From NCBI GenBank assembly GCA_964353175.1, contig CAYGUX010000013.1, positions 1 through 64,000 on the forward strand: a stretch of 64,000 bases of DNA, in the 5' to 3' direction. Positions 28,097 to 36,796 of this stretch are shown one piece after another. The DNA is from JAIYCX01 sp964353175 (GTDB lineage: Bacteria; Bdellovibrionota_C; UBA2361; SZUA-149; DAOLCO01). How positions within the stretch are numbered: the stretch's first letter is position 1; each line of letters begins with the position of its first letter. The notes under the pieces were generated by a model. The model was not told the DNA's origin, did no database searches, and saw only the letters and a program-made list of their open reading frames with translations. A program made the position numbers and the translations under genes.

Positions 28097-28972
28097 ATGT
28101 ACAGCCTACTTAGGTCCCATAATCCTGTTTTTGCCTGCCTCTTAGATGGCATTTTTCCACTTCGCTGCATCTACTGCACGAAATACATTAATACGAATCG
28201 AGCATTCAAAGACCAAAATTCCAAGAATCCATTCTTAATAGGCTTATCCAATAGAGAATATCTGGAAGATCGAATATTTTGTAAAGACTGTCTCTCAAGA
28301 ATATATATCTCCAAAGTATGTCATTTGACTTCATTATGTAGCTGCTGCGGCAGCCCAATACCTGTTCATAGGACTTGTCCCTGCGTTTCGAAATTCCAAA
28401 CCTATGAAAGTCGAATTAGGTTTAGAAGCTACTTTAATTATTCAGAGGAAATTAGGACTCTAATTTTTTTAATTAAATTCAACCCCAGCATAGATCTTTG
28501 CAATTGGTCTGCTCTACTTCTCTATTCTAACCTCTGCGAGCTATTTAAGGATAAGTCTGCTCCTAGTAAACTCTCCTGGGATTCCATTGCCTATGTCCCA
28601 TCAAGATTATCCAATATTAAAAAAAGAGGTGGCTATAGCACATTTTTAATTTGCAAACGCCTTGCTAGCTTATTAGGTGGACTCCCAATAATCACATTTC
28701 AAAACAACACCCTAAACAGACAATCTAGTCTTAAAATACATCAACGCATCGAGCGGAAACTGGACTATCAACTAGTGCCTACTACAAGCACAAAAGCCAC
28801 CAAAAATTCTACGCTATTAATTGATGATATGCTAACTACAGGCTCTTCCTCCCACCAACTAGCCTTAAGGCTTTTAGATTTCGGCATCAAAAGAGTTGAC
28901 ATTCTAACTCTTGCACGATCGATAGACTTTAGAAAAAACTTTTTAAAATATCTCGAAGCTTCAAAGGATTAA
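28097..28972 (+). CDS. comF: ComF-family phosphoribosyltransferase-like protein
   Basis: ComF proteins are needed for DNA uptake in naturally competent bacteria, with a phosphoribosyltransferase fold. An N-terminal zinc ribbon is visible (CIYC near residue 20, CKDC near 58, CSCCGSP near 82 and CPC). The C-terminal PRPP-binding motif is LIDDMLTTGSSSHQLA near 250. VPSRLSNIKKRGGYST matches the family's VPxxxxRxxxRGFN segment, somewhat diverged. No other competence genes are in the window. Confidence 0.85.
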   Translation: MYSLLRSHNPVFACLLDGIFPLRCIYCTKYINTNRAFKDQNSKNPFLIGLSNREYLEDRIFCKDCLSRIYISKVCHLTSLCSCCGSPIPVHRTCPCVSKFQTYESRIRFRSYFNYSEEIRTLIFLIKFNPSIDLCNWSALLLYSNLCELFKDKSAPSKLSWDSIAYVPSRLSNIKKRGGYSTFLICKRLASLLGGLPIITFQNNTLNRQSSLKIHQRIERKLDYQLVPTTSTKATKNSTLLIDDMLTTGSSSHQLALRLLDFGIKRVDILTLARSIDFRKNFLKYLEASKD

Positions 28973-29033
28973 TAAATACCTAATATTGCCGCAGGGGGTG
29001 CTAAATCTTTTATAAAATGATACTAATTTTTGC

Positions 29034-29867
29034 ATGTATAAATTAGTCGAAATCATATTAATAGTAGCCCTATTCTCCTTAGTGTCCTGCAAGGACTCCT
29101 CTGAGGCTTATTCTGAGTTTGGCTCGCTAAATGATAGGGTCGCTTACTTAGAAAGTAAAATTAAGTCGCTCGATACAAGATATGAAATTTTAACTAGAAG
29201 GATACAATCAAAAAATACAAACCATGATACCGGCACTGACTCAGGAGTGAAGACGCCAAAGGCCACGAATAAACGATCTCCTGTGAAAGAGGGCATCACT
29301 CTAAAACTTGATAGAGACTTCTATGATGACGCATATATTGGCACGAGCTCGCCTAAGATAGTAGTTGTAATCTATAGTGACCTCAACTGCGCGAACTGCA
29401 AATCCTTTCTAAGCACTTTGATTCCTAGCCTAAGAGAAAATTACAAATCAAGCCTTAATGTGCAAGCAAGGCTCAGGGACTTCCCATTGGAGAAGTATCC
29501 CTTATCATCTCATTACGCCCAAGCGACCCATTGTGTCGGTGAACAAGGACACTATTGGAATTTTGTAGAATTACTTTTAAAATCTAAGCCACAGTCTGAT
29601 GATGATATTCTTAGACTAGCGAATAACCCTAAAGTAAACCTAAAAGATCTTCAGACACTCTCCCAATGCCTGAAATCTAGTAAATACGAGAAAGAGGTCA
29701 CTAAAGATAAAGAATCAGGAATTCACCTAGGAGTAGAAGGTGTCCCATCCGTATTTATCGGGAAAAAAGTTGGGGATGAAGAATTTAAAGGCGCAATTAT
29801 CCGAGGCAGTCAGGATATTTCTATTATCCACAAGTACATTGAACTTTTAGAATCAGATGAAAAATGA
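29034..29867 (+). CDS. DsbA/thioredoxin-fold lipoprotein
   Basis: A lipoprotein signal ends in LFSLVSC (Cys20). A short coiled coil (NDRVAYLESKIKSLDTRY) and a polar linker precede a thioredoxin-like domain of about 180 residues with the redox motif CANC near residue 119 (SDLNCANCKSFL). GVPSVFIG near 237 is the cis-Pro loop. The architecture resembles BdbD/DsbG-type disulfide oxidoreductases. It overlaps the next gene by 11 bases and heads an operon that includes a CcmH-like protein. A role in keeping cytochrome c or other envelope thiols reduced or oxidised is therefore plausible. Confidence 0.85.
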   Translation: MYKLVEIILIVALFSLVSCKDSSEAYSEFGSLNDRVAYLESKIKSLDTRYEILTRRIQSKNTNHDTGTDSGVKTPKATNKRSPVKEGITLKLDRDFYDDAYIGTSSPKIVVVIYSDLNCANCKSFLSTLIPSLRENYKSSLNVQARLRDFPLEKYPLSSHYAQATHCVGEQGHYWNFVELLLKSKPQSDDDILRLANNPKVNLKDLQTLSQCLKSSKYEKEVTKDKESGIHLGVEGVPSVFIGKKVGDEEFKGAIIRGSQDISIIHKYIELLESDEK

Positions 29868-30546
29868 TGCCCTCATAAATAATTGTCTAATACTGGATGA
29901 CGACAAGAGCTTTAGGCAGATTTTAAAAATGAGATTAAATACAATCTCATATAAATTTCAGATTGTTGAAAAAGGCACAATTGAATCTGCGCTTGCATAC
30001 TTAAAGGATAATACTCCAAAATTAGTTTTTTTAGATCAACACCTACCAGATGGAATGGGGCATGACCTATTAAAAAGTGGCGCCCTTGCAAACTCAATAG
30101 TGGTCTCTTTATCTTCCGATGATTCATCCGACTTGCCAGTAACCAATCTAAAAGATGGCGCTAAACTCTTTTTTCTAAAGTCAGAAGTTAGCCGGCCTTT
30201 TTTCTTTCCCATGATAGAAGCCCTCATTGCTAGAGATGAACTTGAACATACCAAAAGAAAAGAGGAAGATTCTTACAAACAAATTCAAACTGTAAAAACA
30301 CTTATACGTACACTTAAACACGAACTAAGTAATCCTCTGGGCGCAGTGATGGGTGGCTTATATCTAATTAAATCACCGAAAACTTCCGAAGAAGATAAAA
30401 ACAGTGCCATTAAACTTCTAGAAGAGAGTTCGGCTAGGATCAAAACAGTTTTAGAAAAACTTGGTGACGCCCTTACATTAGACCAAGTTGAAAAGGGCCC
30501 TGATCTACTATTTCACGTTCCTGGAGATAAAGAATGGAAAAAATAA
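29857..30546 (+). CDS. response regulator receiver domain fused to a histidine-kinase dimerisation domain without ATPase
   Basis: Residues 8-128 form a REC domain with acidic cluster DDD (14-16), phospho-acceptor Asp in VFLDQHLPDG (D60) and Lys in FFLKSE (K108). Residues ~140-210 look like a DHp helix pair with an H-box, LKHELSNPLGAVMGG, where H155 would be phosphorylated. The protein then ends at 229 residues without any HATPase_c domain. It could be a phosphorelay or phosphatase component working with a separate kinase. It overlaps both neighbouring genes (11 and 13 bases), so it is embedded in the operon. Confidence 0.85.
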   Translation: MKNDALINNCLILDDDKSFRQILKMRLNTISYKFQIVEKGTIESALAYLKDNTPKLVFLDQHLPDGMGHDLLKSGALANSIVVSLSSDDSSDLPVTNLKDGAKLFFLKSEVSRPFFFPMIEALIARDELEHTKRKEEDSYKQIQTVKTLIRTLKHELSNPLGAVMGGLYLIKSPKTSEEDKNSAIKLLEESSARIKTVLEKLGDALTLDQVEKGPDLLFHVPGDKEWKK

Positions 30547-31022
30547 AAATCGGCTTAAAAGTAACTCTACTTATTCTAGTACTCCTAATCCACTCAACTA
30601 CGGTGTTCGCGGAGCAAACCAAACAAGTTGAGATAGATGATGAAATCGTTTTTGACCTAGCGCAAGAGGTTGGTGAGGAGATAATGAGTCCCTTCTGCCC
30701 CGGAAGGACTCTCCAGTCCTGCCCAAGTGAGAATGCACGGCAACTAAAATTGGAAATAACTTCTCTACTAAAAATGGGGTATTCAAAGGATGCGGTAAAA
30801 CGAAAGATGTTAATAGATTATGGCGAAGAAATTAGCGGGCTTCCTGCTAACAATTCTTTTAAAAACGTTGCCTGGCTATCCCCTGCCCTATTTGGACTAA
30901 TCGGCCTTATCATAGTATATCTTGGCCTACGTTTTATGAGAAATGAATCGACAGATTCCAATATTAAGCCCTCTAAAACAGACGAAGATTTACTAAAAAT
31001 CGAGGAACAATTAAGAAAATAA
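30534..31022 (+). CDS. ccmH: CcmH/CycL-like cytochrome c maturation protein
   Basis: Part of the system I haem-ligation machinery, reducing apocytochrome thiols in the periplasm. It has a signal peptide (to VFAEQ), a helical domain with two cysteines in FCPGRTLQSCPS, then a conserved LLKMGYSKDAVKRKMLIDYGEEI helix. A C-terminal membrane helix (LFGLIGLIIVYLGL) and short cytosolic tail complete it. The classical motif is CxxC; the longer CPG...CPS spacing is a variant I associate with delta-type lineages. No other ccm genes are adjacent, but a thioredoxin-fold lipoprotein is two genes upstream. Confidence 0.82.
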   Translation: MEKIKIGLKVTLLILVLLIHSTTVFAEQTKQVEIDDEIVFDLAQEVGEEIMSPFCPGRTLQSCPSENARQLKLEITSLLKMGYSKDAVKRKMLIDYGEEISGLPANNSFKNVAWLSPALFGLIGLIIVYLGLRFMRNESTDSNIKPSKTDEDLLKIEEQLRK

Positions 31023-31025
31023 ATC

Positions 31026-31460
31026 ATGACAACTCTAAGAGATAAAATAGCTTCAGACTTAAAAATCGCAATGAAAGCTAGAGAACAAGCTACCGTTACA
31101 AATTTAAGAGGTCTAACTGCCGCTATTAAGCAGTTTGAAGTAGATACTAGGACTGAAGCCTCAGAAGAGAAAATCCTATCTATAGTGCAAAAAGAAATTA
31201 AAATGCGTAGAGACGCACTGGGCTTCGCAATTGATCAAAATAGACCTGAACTTATAGCTCAGAATGAGTTTGAAATTTCCCTACTTCAAAAATACTTAGG
31301 GGAACAATTAACTGAAGAAGAACTAAAAAGCCTAATTGAAGAAACTATTGCTGGAGGTGCGAATAACCTCGGAGCAATTATGGGCACTTTAAACAAGTCC
31401 CATAAAGGCAAGTTTGAGGGGAAGGTTGCTAGTGAATTAGCGAAAACTCTACTGGCTTAG
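31026..31460 (+). CDS. GatB/YqeY domain protein
   Basis: A 144-residue stand-alone YqeY protein, homologous to the tRNA-binding tail of GatB. Characteristic segments are LRDKIASDLKIAMKAREQ near the start, LRGLTAAIKQFEVD, then YLGEQLTEEEL and a closing GAIMGTLNKSHKGKFEG. The role may be in tRNA-dependent amidation or tRNA quality control, which is not settled for the family. It follows ccmH with a 3-base gap and precedes cysE with a 3-base gap. Confidence 0.92.
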   Translation: MTTLRDKIASDLKIAMKAREQATVTNLRGLTAAIKQFEVDTRTEASEEKILSIVQKEIKMRRDALGFAIDQNRPELIAQNEFEISLLQKYLGEQLTEEELKSLIEETIAGGANNLGAIMGTLNKSHKGKFEGKVASELAKTLLA

Positions 31461-31463
31461 AAC

Positions 31464-32276
31464 ATGTTGGACCTAAAAAATATATCTGAAAGTCTTTTTG
31501 AAGGGAGTCGAGCTTCGCTTAGAGAGAACAATACAAAAATTTGCTCTCTTAATCCTAAAGATTCAATAAAGGCGTGCAAGCTTTTATTAGAAGTTCTACT
31601 ACCGGGGCGTTTTGGTTCTACAGATGAAACTGTAGCAGATAGTATATTTCAAAATGTTACTAAAGCTCATCGATTACTAGAGAAACAATTGTGCTTGGTG
31701 TTACCAATAGAGACAGCATTGAATGTCTTGGAAGTTTTTTTTAATCAACTAAACTACCTTAGACAAATGATCGAGGAGGATATACATGCCTCTTTTATTG
31801 GTGATCCCGCGGCAAAAGATCATTGTGAAGTGCTACTAGCCTATCCAGGTCTTCTTGCAATTAGTTGCCATAGGTTGGCCCACTCACTCTATCAGTTAGA
31901 AGTCCCTTATATCCCAAGGATTCTAAATGAGTGGGCACATTCCAAAACAGGCATAGACATTCACCCAGGTGCTAAGATTGAAGCAGGAATATTTATCGAT
32001 CATGGTACAGGAGTGGTTATTGGTCAAACTTGTAAGATCGGCAAGAATGTTAAAATATACCAAGGCGTAACGCTCGGCGCAAAAAGTTTTGAGTTAGATG
32101 AGAATGGCAATCCGATTAAAAACGTTCAACGACATCCTACGGTTGAAGATAATGTAGTAATTTATGCCAACGCTACTATATTAGGTGGCAAGACCATCAT
32201 CGGTAAAGGGGCTGTGGTTGGAGGGAATGTGTTTATTACTAAGAGTGTTGAGGCGGGTAGTAAGGTTAGTTTGTAA
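31464..32276 (+). CDS. cysE: serine O-acetyltransferase (CysE/EpsC type)
   Basis: Acetylates L-serine with acetyl-CoA, the first step of cysteine synthesis. The N-terminal half is the helical domain typical of the longer EpsC-type enzymes. The C-terminal half is a left-handed beta helix of hexapeptide repeats, with GIDIHPGAKI, FIDHGTGVVIGQTCKIG and IYQGVTLGA, ending VFITKSVEAGSKVSL. The His and Asp in IDHGTG are the usual catalytic pair. The 270-residue length is slightly short because the C-terminal tail used for CysK binding in CysE is lacking. It ends the five-gene operon. Confidence 0.93.
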   Translation: MLDLKNISESLFEGSRASLRENNTKICSLNPKDSIKACKLLLEVLLPGRFGSTDETVADSIFQNVTKAHRLLEKQLCLVLPIETALNVLEVFFNQLNYLRQMIEEDIHASFIGDPAAKDHCEVLLAYPGLLAISCHRLAHSLYQLEVPYIPRILNEWAHSKTGIDIHPGAKIEAGIFIDHGTGVVIGQTCKIGKNVKIYQGVTLGAKSFELDENGNPIKNVQRHPTVEDNVVIYANATILGGKTIIGKGAVVGGNVFITKSVEAGSKVSL

Positions 32277-32348
32277 TTGGATCATTTTGTAGATAGTAAT
32301 TCTAAAACCCTTCGATGCGCTCTCCCTTTGGTCGAGCTTACTCAGGGT

Positions 32349-32449
32349 GGGTCCATTCGACTCTAGTTGTAGATTCACGAACTCTTAGATAGATAGAATG
32401 GCTTGCCATGAGCGAGCCGGAGCGTAGCGACGGCGAGTCGAATGGACCC
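32349..32449. repeat. 15-bp inverted repeat copying the tRNA-Ala 3' end
   Basis: GGGTCCATTCGACTC at 32349-32363 is the exact reverse complement of 32435-32449. The latter covers the last bases of tRNA-Ala(GGC) plus 8 bases downstream. Between the arms is a GC-rich stretch (32400-32435) unlike the AT-rich surroundings. Confidence 0.8.
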
Positions 32450-32515
32450 AAGCGGGATCGAACCGCTGACCTCCACAATGCCATTGTGGCGCTCTCCCAG
32501 CTGAGCTATGGGCCC
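32443..32515 (-). tRNA. tRNA-Ala (anticodon GGC)
   Basis: The reverse strand gives acceptor GGGCCCA/TGGGTCC with one G-U pair, D arm GCTC...GAGC, anticodon arm CCACA-ATGGCAT-TGTGG (GGC), and a T arm with GGTTCGATCCC. CCA is not encoded. An inverted copy of its 3' end lies about 80 bases downstream. Confidence 0.95.
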
Positions 32516-32575
32516 TTATATCGCTAGATATCTCTGGGTTTTTACATTAAGCGCTGAAAAATTACAATCTTCTAC

Positions 32576-33307
32576 TTAAGATAGATAGCTTAAATACATA
32601 AAATATTCTTGATTACCACTTTTTCTCCCCTTTAATTGGGATGGCACACGACCTTCAACCTGACACCTTAGGTCAGTAAAAAATATTTCTAACTCATCCA
32701 TTACCCTTATACTATCGCTTTCATCTTTTACTATCCCACCTTTTCCAATCTCCTTAGAAGAAAGCTCAAACTGAGGTTTAATTAAAAGTAACAATTTCGC
32801 ACCACTTTCAATACAAGGCAAAATAAATGGAACTACCTTTTTTAAACTAATAAAACTAACATCTACGACGATAATATTCGGTTTAATTTCAAGTGCAATC
32901 TCAGAAAGATCTTTTACATGAGTTTTTTCAAAGCACTTAACTCTTGGATCAATTCTAAGTTTATGCACGAGTTGGTTCGTACCTACATCTACTGCATAGA
33001 CAAGCCTAGCTCCTTTCTGAAGAAGACAATCTGTAAATCCTCCAGTTGAAGCACCCACATCTAGTCCAATAAGACCTTCGACTGATATTTTAAAATGATC
33101 TAAAGCACCTTCTAACTTATCCCCGCCTCTGCCCACATAGAGTGAGCCTTCGCCTTTTAGTCTTATTTCAGCATCTAATTTAATTTTGGTGCCAGCCTTT
33201 GTACAAGGCACATCATTGACGAGGACTTCTCCCGCCATGATACGAGCTTGAGCTTTTTGTCTGGTTTCTACTAGGCCTAGCTCTACTAATAACTGATCTA
33301 ATCGCAT
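32576..33307 (-). CDS. tlyA: TlyA-family rRNA 2'-O-methyltransferase (S4 + FtsJ domains)
   Basis: An S4 RNA-binding domain (1-60: MRLDQLLVELGLVETRQKAQ, GEVLVNDVPCTKAGTKI) is followed by an FtsJ-like SAM methyltransferase. LIGLDVGASTGGFTDCLL is the SAM loop, VYAVDVGTNQL follows, and IKPQFEL near residue 183 carries the KDKE-type lysine. TlyA proteins methylate cytidine 2'-O in 16S and 23S rRNA, and were once called haemolysins. The length of 243 residues is typical. It starts 16 bases after the CtpA gene and may be co-transcribed with it. Confidence 0.93.
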   Translation of the reverse strand: MRLDQLLVELGLVETRQKAQARIMAGEVLVNDVPCTKAGTKIKLDAEIRLKGEGSLYVGRGGDKLEGALDHFKISVEGLIGLDVGASTGGFTDCLLQKGARLVYAVDVGTNQLVHKLRIDPRVKCFEKTHVKDLSEIALEIKPNIIVVDVSFISLKKVVPFILPCIESGAKLLLLIKPQFELSSKEIGKGGIVKDESDSIRVMDELEIFFTDLRCQVEGRVPSQLKGRKSGNQEYFMYLSYLS

Positions 33308-33323
33308 TAAGAGCTAAAAAAAT

Positions 33324-34706
33324 TTAAGTATTTACTACTTCTTTCTTTGGCTCGCTACTAAAACGACTCCAAGTTTTAAGAAGCTTTAATGCTTCATCCA
33401 ACTGCGAATCTAATTTTAATAATTCCTTTAAGTCCATGTCCATTAAACTTCTAATAGTAATTGGCTTAATATCATCTTCGTCGATGTCTAAAGCTTCTTT
33501 TAGATCTCCATCCTTTGAGTTACTATCAGGATGACTCGGATTCTTAATAGCTCCAGGAAGATCCTTCTCTTTTATCTGTAAATACTCCCCTTCCTTCTTC
33601 TCTCCATCCTTAGTAAGAGGCTTTAACTCCACTTCGATATCAGGCTTAATCCCTTCAGCTTGAATCGACCTACCATTTTTAGTGTAGTACAAAGCTGTTG
33701 TAAGGCGTAAAGCATCACCACCTTCCATTGGAAGAACTGTCTGAACGCTACCTTTCCCAAAAGTCTGTTGGCCAAGGATTAAAGCTCTACCATGATCTTG
33801 CAAAGCTCCCGCTATAATCTCAGATGCTGAAGCGGAACCTTCATTCACTAACAAAACGATTGGATATTCAGGTTCATTACCATCGTCATGCGCGAAGTAT
33901 TTTTGCTTTTGACTCTCAAGCCTACCTTCTGTGTAAACTACGACTCCATCTTTAAGAAATAGATCTGCAACTCTTATCGCTTGATTTAAAAGTCCACCAG
34001 GATTATTTCGAACATCAATCACTAAGCCCTTCATATTATTCCCACCCAAACTTTCCAATGCCTTTTTAAATTCATCGGATGATCCGTCTTGAAACTGAGC
34101 TAGTCTTACATAACCATAACCTGGATCTAATATTCGAGACCTGACGCTTCTTACTTTAATAATATCTCTAACAATACTTATCGGTATTAAGCCTTTAGTT
34201 CCTTTTCTTTGAACATATATTTTAACTGGCGAACCCTTAGGTCCTTTCATTCTTTTTACGGCATCTTCTAAGGAGAGATTTTTAGTAAACTCATCCTCTA
34301 TTTTCATTATTTGGTCTCCAGCTTTAACCCCTGCTCTAAAAGCTGGCGAATCCTCTATAGGAGAAACTACAGTCAACAGACCATCCTTCATATTGATCTC
34401 AATTCCAAGACCACCAAATTCACCAGACGTCTCTTCTTTTAAAGATTTATAAGTTTGCGGATTTAAATAACTAGTATGAGGATCTAAGGTCATCAACATG
34501 CCTTTAATCGCGCCCTCGACAAGTTGCGTCATGTTTACACCTTCAACATAATTCTTCTCAACTAAAGTAATTACATTGGCAAATGTTTTAAGTATTTCAT
34601 ACTGATCGATATCATCAGCTTGAACGGCTTGAGCAATTCCAACTGCCTTGGGTGCGAGTAATGCCAAGGATAACAGGGAGAATAATAAGAATTTCTTTTT
34701 AAACAT
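33324..34706 (-). CDS. ctpA: C-terminal processing protease (S41, CtpA family)
   Basis: A periplasmic tail-specific protease. A signal peptide (to VGIAQA) precedes a PDZ domain near 90-180 (GLGIEINMKDGLLTVVSPIEDSPAFRAG contains the binding loop). The S41 catalytic domain has VIDVRNNPGG, NEGSASASEIIAGALQDH with the nucleophilic Ser, and FGKGSVQTV with the general-base Lys four residues before the Gln. The last ~90 residues are acidic and polar with no clear fold. Family members trim penicillin-binding proteins, hydrolases or lipoproteins. It is followed by tlyA. Confidence 0.95.
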   Translation of the reverse strand: MFKKKFLLFSLLSLALLAPKAVGIAQAVQADDIDQYEILKTFANVITLVEKNYVEGVNMTQLVEGAIKGMLMTLDPHTSYLNPQTYKSLKEETSGEFGGLGIEINMKDGLLTVVSPIEDSPAFRAGVKAGDQIMKIEDEFTKNLSLEDAVKRMKGPKGSPVKIYVQRKGTKGLIPISIVRDIIKVRSVRSRILDPGYGYVRLAQFQDGSSDEFKKALESLGGNNMKGLVIDVRNNPGGLLNQAIRVADLFLKDGVVVYTEGRLESQKQKYFAHDDGNEPEYPIVLLVNEGSASASEIIAGALQDHGRALILGQQTFGKGSVQTVLPMEGGDALRLTTALYYTKNGRSIQAEGIKPDIEVELKPLTKDGEKKEGEYLQIKEKDLPGAIKNPSHPDSNSKDGDLKEALDIDEDDIKPITIRSLMDMDLKELLKLDSQLDEALKLLKTWSRFSSEPKKEVVNT

Positions 34707-34793
34707 GAATTATCTTTTAATATTTTATATAAACTTTTAGATTACTTAATACAGAATAAGGTTTTATTATAGATGAATTTTTGGTGATTTTTT

Positions 34794-35654
34794 CTACTTT
34801 AACAAACAAACACCCAGAATACTCAAAGCCACACCTATCCACTGAGGAATCCTAAGATTCTCCTTATACGCATAGATTCCGAATATTGCTCCAACTATTG
34901 GTGAGCAACCAGCTATGCCCGTTACGATACTAGGGTTACCTAATGAGAGGGCCTTATAAAAGCACAAAGACCCTACTAGTGCGAGGATGCCAGCCTTTAC
35001 ACCTATCTTTAAGGTCTTTACACTTATATTCCTTAGATTCTTAGTATAATAAGAATGTAAGCTCGCACTTATAAATGTACCAAGCTGGGCACAGAACACA
35101 AACGGAATAAATCCAAGTTTTTCATTAGGTAGCTGAACCAATGTAAAAAAGACTCCCCATAATAGGCACGCGCCAAGAGCGAGTAAGTTTGCCCTTCTAT
35201 ATATAATATTATCTAATGGAGTCTGATGCTTGGACTTAAGTGGTCTGAATAAGGATAGAACAAAAACTCCAGAAGTAGTCAAAATAACCCCAAGCCAGTT
35301 GAACGGAGTTAAGGGAACGCCCCAAAGAAAATATGAAAGGATACATACAACCAATGGAAATGAATTTCCAATAGCAGTCACTATCCCAATTGGAGCTAGC
35401 ACCATTGCCTGGCACAATAGAAAAAAGGGAATATATCCATAACAACCGAGCAATACACTACAAACCATCCAATAAGGAGATAAACCTTGAATGCTACATA
35501 AAAAAGGAATAAATAAGAATAAAAGCATAAAAGCTTGTCTCAACATGATTGCCCGAGGAGAGCCTACAGAAAGACTAGGCAGCTTCATAAACGCATTAGA
35601 AAGCCCCCATGAGGTAGCAGTGACTAGTGCTAAAAAAATATAAATATTATCCAA
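34794..35654 (-). CDS. EamA/DMT-family transporter
   Basis: A 286-residue integral membrane protein with about ten predicted helices in two EamA halves. The first opens IFLALVTATSWGLSNAFMKLP and the second LLALGACLLWGVFFTLVQ; each half ends in GVFVLSL or GVCLLK. The drug/metabolite transporter superfamily exports amino acids, nucleosides or other small solutes; the substrate cannot be read from the sequence. It is monocistronic, separated by about 90 bases from ctpA and 42 from the next gene. Confidence 0.9.
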   Translation of the reverse strand: MDNIYIFLALVTATSWGLSNAFMKLPSLSVGSPRAIMLRQAFMLLFLFIPFLCSIQGLSPYWMVCSVLLGCYGYIPFFLLCQAMVLAPIGIVTAIGNSFPLVVCILSYFLWGVPLTPFNWLGVILTTSGVFVLSLFRPLKSKHQTPLDNIIYRRANLLALGACLLWGVFFTLVQLPNEKLGFIPFVFCAQLGTFISASLHSYYTKNLRNISVKTLKIGVKAGILALVGSLCFYKALSLGNPSIVTGIAGCSPIVGAIFGIYAYKENLRIPQWIGVALSILGVCLLK

Positions 35655-35695
35655 TGTTTGTAGGCAAAAAATACGAGTAGAAAATCTTTATAGAT

Positions 35696-36796
35696 CTATT
35701 TAATATTACAATTTTGTATAAGTACTTCCCTAAACTTGCCTGTGGTCAAGTCAGTCTTCTCAATAGTAACAACTTCAAACAAACTAACTAGCTCGAACTG
35801 AGAATTACTTTTTTCTTCGTAATAAGATATCTGATGAGGTACATAGGTGCCATTTTCTAAACTAAGCCAAGAATACTCTATTACTCCCTTTCGAGTCGTA
35901 CCTTCTATTAAAAACTGAACTTGATATGGCAAGCCATTCTTCACATCTATATGAGCTAGAGTTGAAGTTCTTGCATATAAAGATGAGATAGCCTTAAGAT
36001 TGACTATTTGCATCTCCTTTAAAGTGTATTGCTCAGTAGTACGGCCTAAGAATTTTTTTTCAGATAATTCACTTAACTTAACTAAGGTACTTTCAGGAAC
36101 TAATAATTCTTCGCTTTGAATACTGGTTAGACTAAACTGACTTTCAGGTTTTATGTTAAAAAATATATCGTCGAAAGATAGGCCTGACAGGAGGACTGGA
36201 TCACCTCTACCTTCGGCTGGAATCTGCCGACATTTTTTAGTAATTGGGCTCTGAATACTCAACATTGAATAATCATTACCTAAATCTCCTTGGACGAATA
36301 AATAGTCACCCAGACTAGAACCATTCGGTGGCAATATTTTTAGCGCTCCAATATTAGGTACATCTTCTGCTCCCTTCAAATACTGAAGCTGTCCTTTTAG
36401 AAGTTTCCCAGATTTCATTAGACTGATATCAATACCTAGCTCAAGGCTTACTTTAGGGGAAGAATTTGAATTTAACTCCTGAAGAACACTAACTTCAAGC
36501 ATACTTGAAGAAGGTTGCCCCTTAACTTGCTCAGAACTTCTTTGGAATAAACCTTTTAAAAGACCTTCCTTAGTAAAGGACTTCGCCAAAGGTATCGATA
36601 ATCTACCTTCTTTTACCTTATCTCTTTCTGCCAACCGTAATAAATGAGAAAAAAATACATAGTTACCTTGATCTATCGTATTAATCTTAGCAGAAGTTTC
36701 CTGAGCTTGAACAATACCAAAACTACTTGCAGTCAATATAACAACAGAAGAAAGTAAAAAGTACTTTCTTAATCTAAGATTAATACTCAGTTTCAA
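35696..36796 (-). CDS. secreted protein, possibly outer-membrane lipoprotein-sorting-like
   Basis: A signal peptide is present (SSVVILTASSFGIVQA, cleavage near residue 31), followed by a 330-residue beta-rich protein. LLSGLSFDDI resembles a segment of proteins annotated as outer membrane lipoprotein-sorting proteins (LolA-like beta sheet). LAHIDVKNGLPYQVQFLIEG with the following GVIEYSWLSLENGTYVPHQI suits the same fold. This is a pattern-level resemblance only. The gene overlaps nuoI by 17 bases and is co-transcribed with it, which has no obvious functional reason. Confidence 0.5.
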   Translation of the reverse strand: MKLSINLRLRKYFLLSSVVILTASSFGIVQAQETSAKINTIDQGNYVFFSHLLRLAERDKVKEGRLSIPLAKSFTKEGLLKGLFQRSSEQVKGQPSSSMLEVSVLQELNSNSSPKVSLELGIDISLMKSGKLLKGQLQYLKGAEDVPNIGALKILPPNGSSLGDYLFVQGDLGNDYSMLSIQSPITKKCRQIPAEGRGDPVLLSGLSFDDIFFNIKPESQFSLTSIQSEELLVPESTLVKLSELSEKKFLGRTTEQYTLKEMQIVNLKAISSLYARTSTLAHIDVKNGLPYQVQFLIEGTTRKGVIEYSWLSLENGTYVPHQISYYEEKSNSQFELVSLFEVVTIEKTDLTTGKFREVLIQNCNIK

